Notes under the pieces: model-generated | What the model was told of the DNA's origin: nothing | Database searches by the model: none | The model's input: only the letters and a program-made list of their open reading frames with translations | In this document: positions 45,836 through 58,300 of the stretch, piece after piece | How the letters are laid out: every line of letters starts with the position of its first letter | Numbering within the stretch: the first letter of the stretch is position 1 | Position numbers and translations under genes: made by a program | Source: Bretschneidera sinensis | Lineage: Eukaryota; Streptophyta; Magnoliopsida; Brassicales; Akaniaceae | NCBI GenBank assembly: GCA_023935145.1 | Contig: CM043698.1 | Coordinates: forward strand, 67,941,501 to 68,005,500 | Length of the DNA: 64,000 nucleotides | Reading direction: 5' to 3'

Positions 45836-46835
45836 CTTCGAGAAGATCAAAGACTATCTCAAGAACCGCCCTAGTGTTGATCCCACCTAAGTATGGTGCT
45901 CCATTTTTGTTGTACCTATCTATCACTAACATCTCTATGGGGGCCATGTTAGCTCAAGAAGACAAAGACAAAAAAAGAAAGGGCCATATACTATCTTAGC
46001 AAGAAACTCGTGGCTTATGAGTTAAACTATTCTTGGGTAAAAAAGACCTGTCTTGCTCTTGTTTAGGCCGCTAAAAAACTCCAGCATTATTTTTCGGTCA
46101 TTCTCTGTGAAAGTGATCTCTCACTGTGACCCTCTAAATCATCTGTTTGAAGCCCCAGCCTTGAGTGGGAGGATGATCAAATGGATGGTGATTCTTTCCC
46201 AGTTTGATCTTCAATACGTGACCCAGAAGTCAGTTAAAGAAGGGATAATTTCTGATTTCTTAGCAAATTTCCCAAAAGGCAAAGAGGAGGTTGAAGAGTT
46301 CAATTTTTCAAATGAAGGAATTCTGGAAGATGACTATAAGTGGAAGATGTGATTCGATGGGACAGCTAATCAGAAAGGTTTAGGGATCAGAGTAGTGTTA
46401 GTCTTTCTAGAAGGAATCGTTACTACCCTGTCAATTCGCTTGAATTTCAAGTCCATGAATAATGTGACTGAGTATGAGGCTTGCATTGCTGGTTTACAAG
46501 AACTCATTGATATTGGAACAAAATAGGTTATAGTGTATAGAGATTCCCCCTTAGTCATTTTTCAATACCGAAGAGAGTGGAAGACTAAAGACGAGAAGAT
46601 GAAAGTTTATCAGAACCATCTCAAAAATCTAGTCTAGTACTTCGATAAGGTGTCCTTCACTTACTTGCCTCGGGCCCATAATCAATTCATCGATGCATTG
46701 GCTACTCTAGCTTCAATGTTGGAGATATCTGAAGGAGTTGAGGCAATTCCACTACTGGTTGAGCAAAAGAATGAACCAACCTATTGTTCAGCCATCGAGA
46801 TCCAAGTTCGGTCATCTAATGGATTACCTTAGTAT
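45836..46835 (+). pseudogene. RT connection and RNase H of the Ogre-like element, broken
   Basis: The connection region includes CDPLNHLFEAPALSGRMIKW. The RNase H domain reads KM*FDGTANQKGLGIRVVL, where the family has MWFDGA with the first catalytic aspartate. Then come NNVTEYEACIAGLQ and the end FTYLPRAHNQFIDALATLAS. Stops replace tryptophan-like positions (TGA for TGG). A second RNase H of this kind is usual in Tat elements. Confidence 0.85.
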
Positions 46836-48067
46836 ACTGACATTTAGAACTTCCTGTAAAAGGGAGATTTCCTTACCAATAATGAGAAAAGGGACTGACG
46901 GGCAATACAGTCATTGGTATCCCAATTTATCATTTGTGGTGAGAGACTATATAGGAGATCATTTGATGGGATCCAACTACTCTGCGTGGATGAAAACACT
47001 ACTAAGAATATCATTATAGAAGTACATGAAGGTACTGGAGGTCCACAAATGAATGGAAGAATGTTGGCAAGAAAAATCCTTCGCTTAGATTATTATTGGA
47101 TTAGCATAGAGACTAATTGTTGTAATTATGTAAAGAAATTCCATAAGTGTCAGTTGTATGGCAACCTACAACATTTGTCACCTCGAGAACTCTTCAGTAT
47201 GACCACACCTTAGCCTTTTGCTACTTAGGGGATAGATGTGATCGGCAAAATATCTCCCAAGGCTTCCAATGGTAACGAGTATGGTGGCAATTGACTATTT
47301 CAACAAGTGGGTGGAAGCCGCCTCATTTTCCATCTTGAAGGCTAAGCACATGGAAAAATTCATTAATCATAACATCATCTGTCGTTATGGAGTACCTTTG
47401 AGTTGATCTTAGACAATGGCATGCACTTCCAAGATGAGGTCATGGATTTACTCAACAAATACAAAATTGAGGACCATAAGTCCTCTCCTTACCAACCACA
47501 AACCAACGAGGCAGTAGAAGTGGCCAACAAGAATGTCAAGGGCATATTGGCCAAAATGGAAGAGATTTGTCACGATTGGTATGAGACGCTACCTTTTGTA
47601 TTGTGGGCATATCGAACCTCAATAAGGTCTTTCATAGGCGCCACTCCTTACTCCTTTGTTTACGGTATAGAAGCAGTTCTTCCAATCGAGGTGGAAATTC
47701 TTTCACTAAGGACAGTCGTAGAAAGTCAATTGGAAAAGCAGATTGGATTCGGAGGCGATATGATGAGTTGGCTTTGACTGATGAAAAGTGGTCGAAAGCC
47801 CTCCATCACACCCAAAGGTATCAAAAAAGGGTTGCATGGGCTTTTAATAAGAAAATAAAGAATTGGGGCATCAATTAAAGAGATTATGTGGTAAGAGAAC
47901 TCAGGTTACCAATCCGCGATCCGAGGGGAAAGTTTAGACCAAACTGGTCAGGTACGTATTTGGTTAAGAAAATCTTATCCAGGGGATCCGTGCGTCTTAT
48001 AGATATCGACGACAACAAATTCACTAAACCTATCAATATGGATTGTCTCAAAAAGTATTACTTATGA
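46836..48067 (+). pseudogene. Integrase of the Ogre-like element, broken
   Basis: The zinc-binding start is visible as VHEGTGGPQMNGRMLARKIL with YVKKFHKCQLYG. The core has GIDVIGKISPKAS, then LILDNGMHFQDEVMDLLNKY, then SPYQPQTNEAVEVANKNVKG, giving D, D and E of the catalytic triad. LPFVLWAYRTSIRSFIGATP and SFVYGIEAVLPIEVE follow. The C-terminal end, GKFRPNWSGTYLVKKILSRG, stops at the TGA 48065-48067. No chromodomain follows, as expected for the Tat lineage. Confidence 0.9.
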
Positions 48068-48519
48068 TCATTTTTCTGTTTCCTCATTGTTGCACCTCCA
48101 CTCTATCTACCATTTTCTATTAAAAAAAAGATCTCACTAAGTTGAAAACCCGTAAGGGCAGCTTAGGCAAAAGTTTGAGCTTTCTACCAAACTAAAAACC
48201 CATAAAGGCGATTTAGGCCAAAAAAAATTGAATCTCTTTATCTCGAACTTCGTGAAGGCTTAATCCCATTTGTGGGTACGTAGGCAACCACTTTGGTGTA
48301 ACCTTAATTTTGTTGGAAACCCATTCCTTTTCTTATGTACTTGTATTTTTCCCGTAAATACATCTCTTTTATAATTATCAAAAGATAATAAAATGAAATT
48401 CACACTTTGAATAAGATATGTTGAGCCAATGAAAGAATTGAAATCTGAATCGATTTAATGCATTAAGGACTTAAGTTTCTAGACATTTCATTTCTTTTTC
48501 ATTCTCCAAGGAGTTTCTT
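48068..48519. other. Ogre-like 3' non-coding region
   Basis: AT-rich sequence with two copies of a short CTAA-type phrase (about 48141-48240) and no gene. Confidence 0.45.
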
Positions 48520-49720
48520 ATTACATACTGAAAATGCAAGTACATAACATTATTTCAAAGTCATACTGGACTCCCCACAATAGTATGTTTTCTTTTCTTC
48601 CTTTCAGGATGCTTCCACTTGACCCCAGACTATGTTGGATAATTGTACAATGAAGAAAGTTGTAGAGATGGTGCGAGGAATTTAAGTCATGGTGCGCTTG
48701 GGCCACGTATCTCAGATCCACTTAATCAACCGTTCGCTCATTAAACAAGTATAATAGCCATAGTCAGGTGGCGAAGTAGTTTGTGGCTACCCATAGTTAG
48801 GGAATAATATGAGAAGTGGGTGTTGCCGACAAACACCACGTAACCTTTTTTAAAGGTTAACAAGGTACCCACAATAATCTTCCACTACGGACATACTTAG
48901 TGGATTTGCAAAGCACCGGGTATTTGGAACCAGTTGAGCCAGCCCTCTAGTGAATCTAGCTTAACTAAGAGTTTGTGCCCCCAAAAATGTTTTGGCTCAT
49001 ATTCAGTGTCAGAATTATTGGGAGGAGCTAAGCTTATCAAATAGCCACATCTGAAGAGGAAAACACCATATATCATTTGACAGTTAAAAGGATTTAGTAA
49101 AACATACAGTACTTACCTAGCGTAATAAGGGGCTCCTAGTGAGATAAACGGACTCACGTCGATAGAAGGCATTAAGGCCATTCAGAGTGGTGGCTAATAC
49201 GACACCTATTAGACAGGATCCTTCTTTTGATTGTTTGACCACGTCGAGTAGTGTTTTGTAGACTCTCGAACTATGACTCTTCATGAAAAATGTGACAAAG
49301 AAGTAAAGGAATAGTATATTCCGATGATGGCTGGTAAGATCTTTTACTTCAGTTCCAAAAAGATCATACACTAAAGGCACTATGTCAAAATAGTCGTCCG
49401 ACAAGATAGTTTCAACTCGGGTCTTATTAATCCCAAATAACTCTATGGCAAGTTTAGTGTGACGATCCGTGTGTGGAGGAAGGAAAATTTTGTTGGATGG
49501 CTTTTGATGGATGAGTGTGCAAATTCCTCATACATCGGACATTGTTCATTAATACCAAACTAAAAGATGTGGGTATCAGGATCCCACCTTGTTGTAGCTG
49601 CCTTTATGAAATCCCAATCGATTTTAACGCTCTTGAGTAAAACAAATCGTGTTGATGCAATAGTGAGAGAAATTATGGAGCTCAATCCCTTTCATGTGTC
49701 CAATCTAGTGTATAAATTAA
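48520..49720 (-). pseudogene. Antisense ORF with intron, plant mobile domain (DUF7745-like)
   Basis: On the strand opposite to the element, broken frames give IDWDFIKAATTRWDPDTHIF, then HTKLAIELFGINKTRVETIL, FFVTFFMKSHSSRVYKTLLD, GSCLIGVVLATTLNGLNAFY and SPLLR. This pattern matches the plant mobile domain of DUF7745-type proteins. A GTAAGT donor (49116-49111) and a TCCTCTTCAG acceptor (ending 49051) frame a 66-bp intron. It would join SPLLR* to MWLFDKLSSSQ, as in relatives that have a residue such as Q before WL. The frame then drifts, with GWLNWFQIPGALQIH and YVVFVGNTHFSYYSL visible. Antisense ORFs in this position are known from Tat elements. Confidence 0.7.
49051..49116 (-). other. Putative intron in the antisense ORF
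   Basis: 66 bp, GTAAGT at the donor and TTTTCCTCTTCAG at the acceptor on the minus strand. The codon at the exon end is TAG, which may have been CAG. It is short for a plant intron but within range. Confidence 0.5.
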
Positions 49721-50137
49721 GTTGACATAACTTCCATGGCCATTTCTTTTGAATAAGTAGGGAATAAAGATTATAGACAAGTTATGAAGCTTCATCTTTA
49801 GAACTACTAGAGGATGTGTACCAAGTGAGAGGATTGTTTGGGTTTAAATGCATGTTTTGAGTCAAATAAAATTAAATGGTCAAAGAATAGGCCGCTAAAA
49901 GCAAAATAGTTTAGAGTGTACAAATCAATGGCCACTTTTTAGGGCTCTGTAAAAGTTTGCCTTTAAAAGTTTTTGAAAATAGCAAAAGCCTTAAACTATC
50001 ATGTGATCTCTTCACCAAAATTTTAAAGTGTAATGACATCTCTTGCATGCTTTGTTCCTTTTCTTTTTTTAAAATTTTGTAAAAAAGAATCCTAAATGCC
50101 ATGACTCAGCTCACACCCATTTTTTTAAACTAACAAG
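49721..50137. other. Ogre-like 3' non-coding region
   Basis: AT-rich sequence upstream of the tandem array. No supported gene is present. Confidence 0.4.
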
Positions 50138-50860
50138 ACTCTGCAGAATCACCAAAAAGCGCTCACAGCAGGAGAATCACCAAAAAACCCTAATCAGTAG
50201 GCAACATCACCAAAAAGACCTCATTAGTAGGAACAATTACAAAACAAAGCCCTCAAAGCAGGCAAAAGCACCAAAAAGTTCTCATTAATAAGTGAAATAA
50301 CCAAAGTCCTCATTCGTAGGCAAACCTAAGTCCTCATTAGCAGGCAAAATTACAAACTTAAAGTCCTTGTCAGCAGGCAAAATCACAAACTCAAAGTCCT
50401 CATCAGTAGGCAAAATCACAAACTCAAATTCCTTGTCAGCAGGCAAATCAAAGTCCTCATTAGCAGGAAAAATAAAAATTTCAAAGTCGTGCCCTCAAAG
50501 CAGGCAAAAGCACCAAAAATTTCTCGTTAACAAGTGAAATAACCAAAGTCCTCATTAGCAGGCAAAATCACAAATTCAAAGTCCTCGTCAGTAGGCAAAC
50601 CAAACTCTTCGTAGCAAGTAACCTAAAGTCCTCAGCAGGTAAACCAAAGTCCTCATAGTAGGCAACCCAATGTCCTCATCAGTAGGCAAACCAAAGTCTT
50701 CATCAATAGGCAAACCTTAGTCCTCATTAGCAGGCAAAATTGCAAACCAAGTCCTCGTCAGCAGGAAAATCAAAGTCCCTTTTAGCAGGCGAAATCACAA
50801 ACAAAGTCATCATTAAAAGGTAAACCAAACTCCTAACAGCAGGCACCAATTGGTCCAGAA
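50138..50860 (+). repeat. Degenerate tandem array before the 3' LTR
   Basis: Units of about 20-40 bp repeat variants of AAAGTCCTCATTAGCAGGCA with AAATCACAAACTC inserts, more than fifteen times. Unit length and order vary. This is an internal satellite-like array of the Ogre-like element. Confidence 0.8.
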
Positions 50861-51070
50861 GTATTGCACGAGTGAATAGACACTAACTCCATCACCCCAG
50901 GTACGTATCATTTTCATAGGTGATCCTATGACACCAATTTTTCCTAACAATACATTTACTTTTACGTACACATCGCATAATTGTCGTTCTAAAATTTTGA
51001 AACGAAATAGCAGTCACTCAAAACCTATGATTGGAACTCTCAAATGAGCCCCAATCAAAGGGGAGCAAAC

Positions 51071-53909
51071 TATAGACACCCAATTTAGTTCTAAAATTTT
51101 TTAACAGACAATGCGCGGGTTCCTATGAAGAATCTTTGATCATAATGTGGTCGAACTTGGTAAATGAGGAAGTATGGATTCAATTGGGGAGTAGGAGCAA
51201 TTGCAAGACCCTTTTGTTCAATCCATTTATTTCACTTTTTGTTTAAATCAGTTGGACCCTATTTGATTCAACTAATCCAAGACCAAAGTCTTCATTTAAA
51301 CTTTGACCCAATCCAAAACCCACTAAGGCTCATTGATCTTCCCTAAGCCCAATAAGAGTTTTAATTTTTAAGGGTGAACTTTCAATTTCACCCTCCACTT
51401 GGCACTCCTTAATTGGTTCACTTTCTTAAAGCAAAAGTTACTTTTTATAACAAAATAGATGTCTTTCTCATCTCCCTATGTGGCTGGCCATAATGAGGAA
51501 TTTTCACACTTTCTTTTTACTTTTTGATTTTTGATCTCCCCTCTCACTTCTAAATTCCCTCATCTTTTTTTTTTTTTTTACCAAATGCTACCATTTTTCA
51601 CACAAAATTAGACCTTTTCACTTAAAAAGCAACAACAATGCACTTATAAAGTAACTGATTTTTCCACCTCTTTGGACAACCATGTGTACCAAAAAGAAGA
51701 AGTTTCTATACTTCTCTTTTTTTTAGTTAATTGGACATTACCTTATTAATCTTCAACCATTTCCTAAATGTTAAAAAACACATTTTTCTACCAAAAAAAA
51801 TCATAGTTTATACCCCAAAAACAGCACCTAAAAACAACAATATGTTTTTTAGAATGTGAAACCTTTTTCTCTTTTCTTTTGCGTTGTAATGGCACTCTTT
51901 TTCCCTAAGCTTTTCCACTTTATTATATATCAAAAACAAAGAAATTGTATATTTTCCACCCCTTTTTGATGTCCAAAGCAAGGAGAGTTTCTCCTCACTT
52001 TTTTTTTGCTTTTGCTTTTGCTTTATTGAAATCACTCCAAAATGTCCTTTCGTATTCACCTTTTTGCAAACCTTCTTCTTCACTTTTTTTCACCTCAAAG
52101 AAAACCCTCCCTCTTCCCCATGTCCATCAATCTAAAAGTCTTTTCCCTTTCACTTTTCACTTGGTTTACACCCTAAAAGTGAAACACCTTTTTCATATCA
52201 AAAGTTGAAACTACTTTTCCCCTTCCCAATATGACCAGCCATGCACCTTTTTTCACAAATTTATTTTGTTTTTTTAATCTCTTAGCCAGCCCTTACTCTT
52301 GCTATAAATACACATCTTTACTAACATAAAAAAAAAACACACACACATAACACTATGGCAAAGTAGTGCAAGAAATAGAAAAAAATGGAGAAAGTTTAGA
52401 GAGAAAGAAAGACGTGAGAAAAGAGATAAAAGATAGAATGGTAAGAAGATTACAGAGAGGAATATAAAAAAAGAAAAGAGAGTGTTCAAGAAAGGTGAAA
52501 AAAAAGAGCAAAGAGTTAAATACAAAAGTGAACTAGTGAGAGTTCTTCTTCATTTTCGGCCACCTTTTTTTGGTCTTCTAATCTTCATTGGAATCATTTT
52601 TCCAACTTCACTAAGTCCACAAGACCACAAGGATCTCCAAGGATTATCCCTGCGCGTGGAAATTTTCCTTAGCCAAAGAAGGTTGGTTAAGCTTCTACTT
52701 TTTGCAAAATAAATTGTTAGCATTGTTCATGTGCTTAAACCACCTTGAATATAGACTAGATTAATTTGGCTCACTTAAGAAGTTTCATCTTAAGATACTT
52801 ACTAGTTTCTTAGCATTTTATTTTTCACTAGTTATGTGTCTTTCTTTAGTTAGCTACTAGTCATATGTAGTTTCTTCGTTAAATGCAATGTTAAGTTAAT
52901 GGTAGTTTTAAAGTTCTTTCCTTTAGTTTAGTACCTTAAGAATTTTTATATTTTCTAAGTGAGATGTTTTATTTTAATTCGTTATTAATTACATTTGAAC
53001 TTTAATTATTTAAGAAGAATTTTGGGCCCGCTTGGTCCTTGTTAATTTTGGACCCCTTTTGGCCCATTAAAAATGTTCATAGTTACTGGTTACTAGTTAT
53101 TTTGAATCCCATCTTTAATGTAATTTAGTTTAAATCTATTTAGCTTAATTTCTTTTTCTTTTTTTTTAATTTGTCTGGTTTAAAGTAGCTTAGTTTAACT
53201 CATTCATTTTAGTCTTCAAGTTCAATTCATTTAGTTTAAAATAATTTCGTCTCATTCCAGCTAGTTTAACTTACACAATTGATCAACATAGTTTAAATGC
53301 ACATACTTTAATTCACTTCTCATCCATACTTTGCAAGTAGTTTTAATATTTTTTTCTTCATAGTCAAAACAATTTATTTTCTTTATATACTTACTTTTAC
53401 CACATTACTTTAAAGTTAATATTTGGTGTTGCTTTGTTTGAATAAAAATTTCAAAATGTGTGCTTGGTTTTATTAGTAGTGCATGATAATAATATTTGAA
53501 TCAAAATTTCAATAAATTTCCTTAAAACACAAAGGGCTAGACTTCGGTCTAGGTAAGAGAGAGCTTTAAATCCTCACTCTTTTTCACCAAAATCTCCTGA
53601 GCTTTGGAATTTCTTACATAGACAAATGACAAGGGAAATCCCCTTCAAGGTCAAATGGCGGCTCCTTACCCATCATCCTTGCTTTGTGCTTGGATGATAG
53701 ACGACTCATTGTCTAATACAATAAAAGTGCTATAGGAACCTCATTACAACTTATAAAGGGTTTGTATTAAACTTGGTAGGTTTCACTCGTTTCTATATGC
53801 CTACTCATCGTAATCTGCACACTCGTCATATCGACCTTCTTTAAGGGCAGTGGCCTTAGGTAATGAGCCAGATGCATAGGTCTCAAACGAAAAAAGAGTG
53901 GTACCTACA
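51071..53909 (+). repeat. 3' LTR of the Ogre-like element
   Basis: It starts TATAGACACCCAATTTAG (TG lost by mutation) and ends GTGGTACCTACA, 2,839 bp. TATAAATA is at 52303-52310. It differs from the 5' LTR at many positions, so the insertion is old. Short frames inside are low-complexity. Confidence 0.88.
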
Positions 53910-54077
53910 GCTATTGAAGATCAGATTTTAAGCTTCGGTGGAGGATTGATGGGATTAGGCCCAAAATCTGATTAAGTGGTATTCAAGGCTCGATTAAAAC
54001 ATGGAGGTTTTGATCAAGTGGATGAAAATCTGGACTAAGGATCGAAGTGTTTCAGGATTTGAGTCGAGGGAGGAATT

Positions 54078-54615
54078 TGTTGGGATGCTCCTCAAATCCC
54101 ACATCTGAGAAAAGTAGTATTGTAAGTAGTTCTGGTTCCACATCGTCTATGTGTCAAAAGGATGTGGGTACTAGTTATCATAAATATAGGCATCAAAAGA
54201 TATAGTCTTTTACCGTATTCCTTAACTGGGAATAGTTGGTCAGATGTGAGGGTAGCAACCAAACACCAATATAGGGATCTATGGGTTGAGTGAACGTTGG
54301 GTGTATTAGAGTTTTGAGTTATGAGATTAAGGTGAGTTTTTACACAATTTTTGCTAAAAAAAATTATGTATTGTGGTGTAGCGAGTTATAGCGGTTTTCT
54401 TCCATCAAAAAGTTACAAAAGTAGTAGAACAACGGCTCGTTGATGTATGCAAAATATGTCAAACCACATTAAAAATTCTTGTATTTTTCTCTTTATTTTT
54501 GCTATTTTGATTGCATAGTTGTTTTGGGATGTCATAATTTCCAACAAGTGGAATCAAAGCTATATTTATTATGTGTATGAATCTTGGACAGATTTTTGGT
54601 GAAAAAATCCCAACA
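54078..54615 (+). repeat. 3' LTR of the small LTR element
   Basis: 538 bp, starting TGTTGGGATGCTCCTCAAAT and ending AAAAATCCCAACA. The primer-site-like word inside it has decayed to TGGAATCAAAGC (about 54549-54560). Confidence 0.8.
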
Positions 54616-54689
54616 ACATCAAACATTTAAATCACCATTGAGAAATCGAGTGAATCCTAGTAACAGTGATGAGCTAGACCCTAAAAAAT

Positions 54690-54812
54690 TGTACTCCCTA
54701 GTTTCATTTTAGCAACTTAAAAGAATAGGAAAGACTCCCTAGTTGCATTTTAGGGACTTCAAAAAAATGTACTCTCTAGTAGCATTTTAGGGACCTAAAA
54801 ATGTACTAATAA
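54690..54812. repeat. Short tandem repeat near the small LTR element
   Basis: Three diverged copies share TACTCCCTAGTTTCATTTTA, CTCCCTAGTTGCATTTTAGG and CTCTCTAGTAGCATTTTAGG, spaced by 45-50 bp. No gene is present from 54616 to 54869. Confidence 0.55.
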
Positions 54813-54869
54813 ATAAGGACAATTCATTAAGTATTATATAATATTAAAACTCGTGTTGTTGCACGTTTA

Positions 54870-55058
54870 GGGTGTGTTTGATGGACAAGATAATTTCTAT
54901 CTTGTGAGTATTTTTGGTAGATGAGGGGAAGAATTAGATGTCTTATTCGATCAAAATAGGGTATAATCATCATACTTTCAAGGATAGAATGAGATTGATA
55001 TCATTATATTTGTCTATCTCGTTCTATCATTCTCTCATCTTGTTTGTCAAACACACTC
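54870..55058. mobile_element. MITE with inverted ends
   Basis: The left end GGGTGTGTTTGATGGACAAG and the right end in reverse complement, GAGTGTGTTTGACAAACAAG, match closely over about 20 bp. The interior also folds back (ATAGAATGAGATTG and GTCTATCTCGTTCTAT). 189 bp, no coding. The flanking duplication is not clear. Confidence 0.65.
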
Positions 55059-55317
55059 ACAATTTATAGGGAAAGAAATCTTATTTCACCTCATGAGTGA
55101 ATAGTACATTAGACGAAGCTTATGGTCCTATTATCTTATAAGTCTTGCATTGGGAGGCCAAAATCAAGAATAAATTGGATTGAGTGGGGTGAATATATAG
55201 GCCTCTAATTATGCTTTATTTGTCAACATCTTAATCTTCATAGTTATACCTTTGCTTTAACATTTTAAACCAAAATGTTTGACTGTCAAGGATGTTAAGT
55301 CTGGTTTTCTTTTCTTT
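55059..55317. other. Intergenic, nothing recognised
   Basis: AT-rich spacer with no supported feature. Confidence 0.45.
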
Positions 55318-58300
55318 GGGATATATACAACAATTTTTTTTTAAATATGGCTTAATTATAATTGAACCCTTGATGTTTGCTTCATGTTTTAAATAATACC
55401 TTCATCTTTAGAAGTAATCAATTTAGCTCTTGACATTTTATAAACCTCGCAATTTGTAGCCTCCAGTTAAATTGGGTCATCGAAGATCACATGAAAATCA
55501 CGTGAATCATATTTTAAGGGGCAATTAGATGCCACGTCAACCAATTATATTAAAATCAATTAAAAAATGAGTACAACTTTAAAAAATCAACTAATTATAT
55601 TCCCTTTCCCCTTTGCCTACCTCTTTTCTTTCCATTAACAACAACTAGGACTCTTCCACTTCCCCTTGCAAGAGTTGCCCTTAGTTTTGTCCTCTCAGAA
55701 ACTAGTCTACCTCAAGGTATCCTTATTCTTCCCTGCAAGTGCAACAGTTACTATGAGTTGTAGTGTAATTCAACATTGAGAAGACAAATTATGTATTTAA
55801 TAAACACCAACTTGATATGAAGATGCACCAATGTTAGCAGGATTGATGGGAGGTCGGGGCGACAAACTACTTGAAGTCTAAATTACATACAATAGAAAAA
55901 TTATTATCAATTTATGCAATTTATAAAATTTCATTTAATTATAATGAGAATGTTTATTAATTGCGTCATTATAGATGAGGACCTCATTTTCTTCAACCTC
56001 ATCCTCTTTTGCTAAAGTGATTCACTAGTTACACCAGCTTTGCAACTTTTAGCATTGTGACCTATCCCATTGCATTTGCCACATTGTATGTACTTTCCTC
56101 TTCTTGTACACATGTATGGATTCCGTTGTTCATTAGCAGCTCTTTTCCTAGCTTTTATGGGTCTAACAGAAGACTTGTGCACAAATAAAGCAGACAACTT
56201 AAGCCTTCATGTATACATTAGATGTAATAATACATTAGCAATAAAGGACGATATGGAACAGGCAAATTCAAGCAAGAAAAAAATTAGTTCTACCATCTTA
56301 TTCCATTCATGTTGTCCAGGCATTGGGTTCATACCAATCTCATATGCCTTGATGTAAGTTATCTTGCTACAGTAGCAATGTACATAGTCTTTAGAATGTT
56401 CTCTCTTCATGTGAATTGCAGTCATTGCATATTTGCAAGGTATACCAGTCATATCCCAAACCTTACATGAACAAGCTTTCCTTGTAATGTCTACAGTATG
56501 GGTTGTGCTATAGTAATCCACTTCATATTTTGGATTGCAACATACACTGGCAAAATAATTCCTAGCTTTCTCTTTTGTCTTCTCCAAATTGTCTTGAATA
56601 TCAAGGCAAATTGGTCAACTGTATTTTGTAATCTCATCCCTCTTAACATGGAACCTCCTCATTAACCTCTTTATAATCCACTCAAGCATTGATAAAATGG
56701 GCATATCCCTACATGGCAGTAGGTACCCATTGAGACTATCACTAAGGTTGTTAGTGATTATATCAAAGTTACTACTATCCATGTAAAATTCCTTACTCCA
56801 ATCCTTTGGATTCCTCTTCATCACCCAATTGTAGGCATCTTTAGAAAACTTTTGTATTTCTTCCAGTGCTTTATCATATTATGTGGCTGTACAAGCCCCT
56901 CTAATCTTCAGCAAAGCATCCTTGAACTCTTTATCTTTAAACCCTTACTTGAAATTTTCCACAAATTGTCTCATGTAGTATCTTAAAGGTGTCAACCAGC
57001 CCTTGTAAATATTACAATTTAATTCAACAATTAGATAGGCAAGCATATCAATGTAACAATGATGATAAATATAAGAATATAAAGAACATATACCTTTTGT
57101 CTATCAGAAATGAAACTCCACCTGTTCTCATTCCCTATATAACCTAATAGCTCCATTAAAAATCAAGTCCATGATGACATGTTTTCTTGTTCAACTACTG
57201 CATATGTTATAGGGAAAATGTTGTTGTTCCCATCAAATACAACAACACTTAGTAGCTAACCACCAAAACTCCCTTTCAAGTGGCAGACATCAATACCTAT
57301 CATTGGTCTATAATTCCTTTTAAACCCATGCTTTTATGCATGAAAACTAACATAGATTCTCTTAAAAGTCTGGCTAACAATATTGAGAGTCTTATCAGCA
57401 TTTTCTAACACAAAGAAGTCAATCTTAATCTCCATTTTGGACCCTGGAATTTCCCTCCTAACTATTTCACAGTAATTCCAAATTCCATATTGTTTTGCCT
57501 CATATCCCTCAATCATTTCAATTGCTCTTGCCCTTGCCCTATACACTATCATTGTATCAATCTCATAACCTAAGTCTCTTTGAATTTTCCTAATCAAATG
57601 GTTTGCATCCAAATTAGGTACATATTTGAAATACTCTAAATATTTCCTGGAAAAGTAAGGTGCATCTATCTTATTGTTCTTGTAACCTCTAGGGCATGAA
57701 TGAGTTGGTATCCAAATCTTTATTTGAATATTTTTGGTGCACTTCATCTTAGATCTCAATACCCTCACAGTTCCCATGTATACAATGAGAAATTACTTTC
57801 TCTGAATTGTTCTTTAGAAAATTATCCTTCACTCCCCTCATCATTGACTACTCCTTTAAAGCAGCCCTAAAAATGTCTGCATTATCAAAACACAATTCAA
57901 CCCTCAAGTTAGAATATAACATGGCATTTTTTTGCATTAAACTCTGGGAATGCATGTTCTCTTCCTCCATCATCATTCAAATCCTGTCCCATCTGAATTT
58001 GGTCCCTAAAATCAACCATGTCTACCTTCGTCAAGCCATCCTCATTACCCATTTCCTCCTCTACATTGAATGTATCCTCTTCATCACCATGTTCTCTCTC
58101 AAGTACTAACTAACTTGGGGCAAAGCTAAATTCAAATGAGGCATCATCTGACTCATCTGAATTTAACTCATAATCAACATCCAAACTTTCAACCTCTCCA
58201 CCCTCGCTTTTCCTAACATTAACTGCATCAGATGGCCCACTATCTATATTGATAGTACTTTCACCACCCTTAGTAATGTAGTTAATAATACCCTCTATAT

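Larger units (their letters stand above)
28523..53909 (+). mobile_element. Tat/Ogre-like Ty3/gypsy element, 25.4 kb including a nested element
   Basis: Two LTRs of about 2.8 kb (28523-31336 and 51071-53909) are flanked by the 5-bp duplication GCTAT (28518-28522 and 53910-53914). Between them lie a long leader, Gag, protease, a G-patch-like region, RT, RNase H and integrase, then about 3 kb of non-coding DNA with an antisense ORF and a tandem array. Large LTRs, a long leader and an antisense ORF before the 3' LTR are features of the Tat lineage. Without the 8.6-kb Athila-like insertion it is about 16.8 kb. Many stops show it is dead. Confidence 0.9.
27910..54615 (+). mobile_element. Small LTR element with minimal internal region (TRIM/SMART-like), split by a 25-kb insertion
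   Basis: LTRs at 27910-28443 and 54078-54615 share TGTTGGGATGCTCCTCAAAT at the start and GAAAAAATCCCAACA at the end. An initiator tRNA-Met primer site, TGGTATCAGAGC, follows the 5' LTR at 28446-28457. A purine-rich tract, GAGGGAGGAATT, precedes the 3' LTR. Without the Ogre-like insertion the internal region is only about 240 bp and codes for nothing, giving an element of about 1.3 kb. Its flanking pentamers (GTGTC, ACATC) do not match convincingly. Confidence 0.8.

Noticed and set aside
50138..50860. CRISPR-like repeat array
   Set aside because: Repeats are irregular, with no constant repeat and unique spacer pattern, and lie within a plant retrotransposon.
55318..55560. Firm left terminal inverted repeat of Mutator-like copy B
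   Set aside because: The resemblance to the right end is weak and no 9-bp target duplication was found; it is used only as a tentative boundary.
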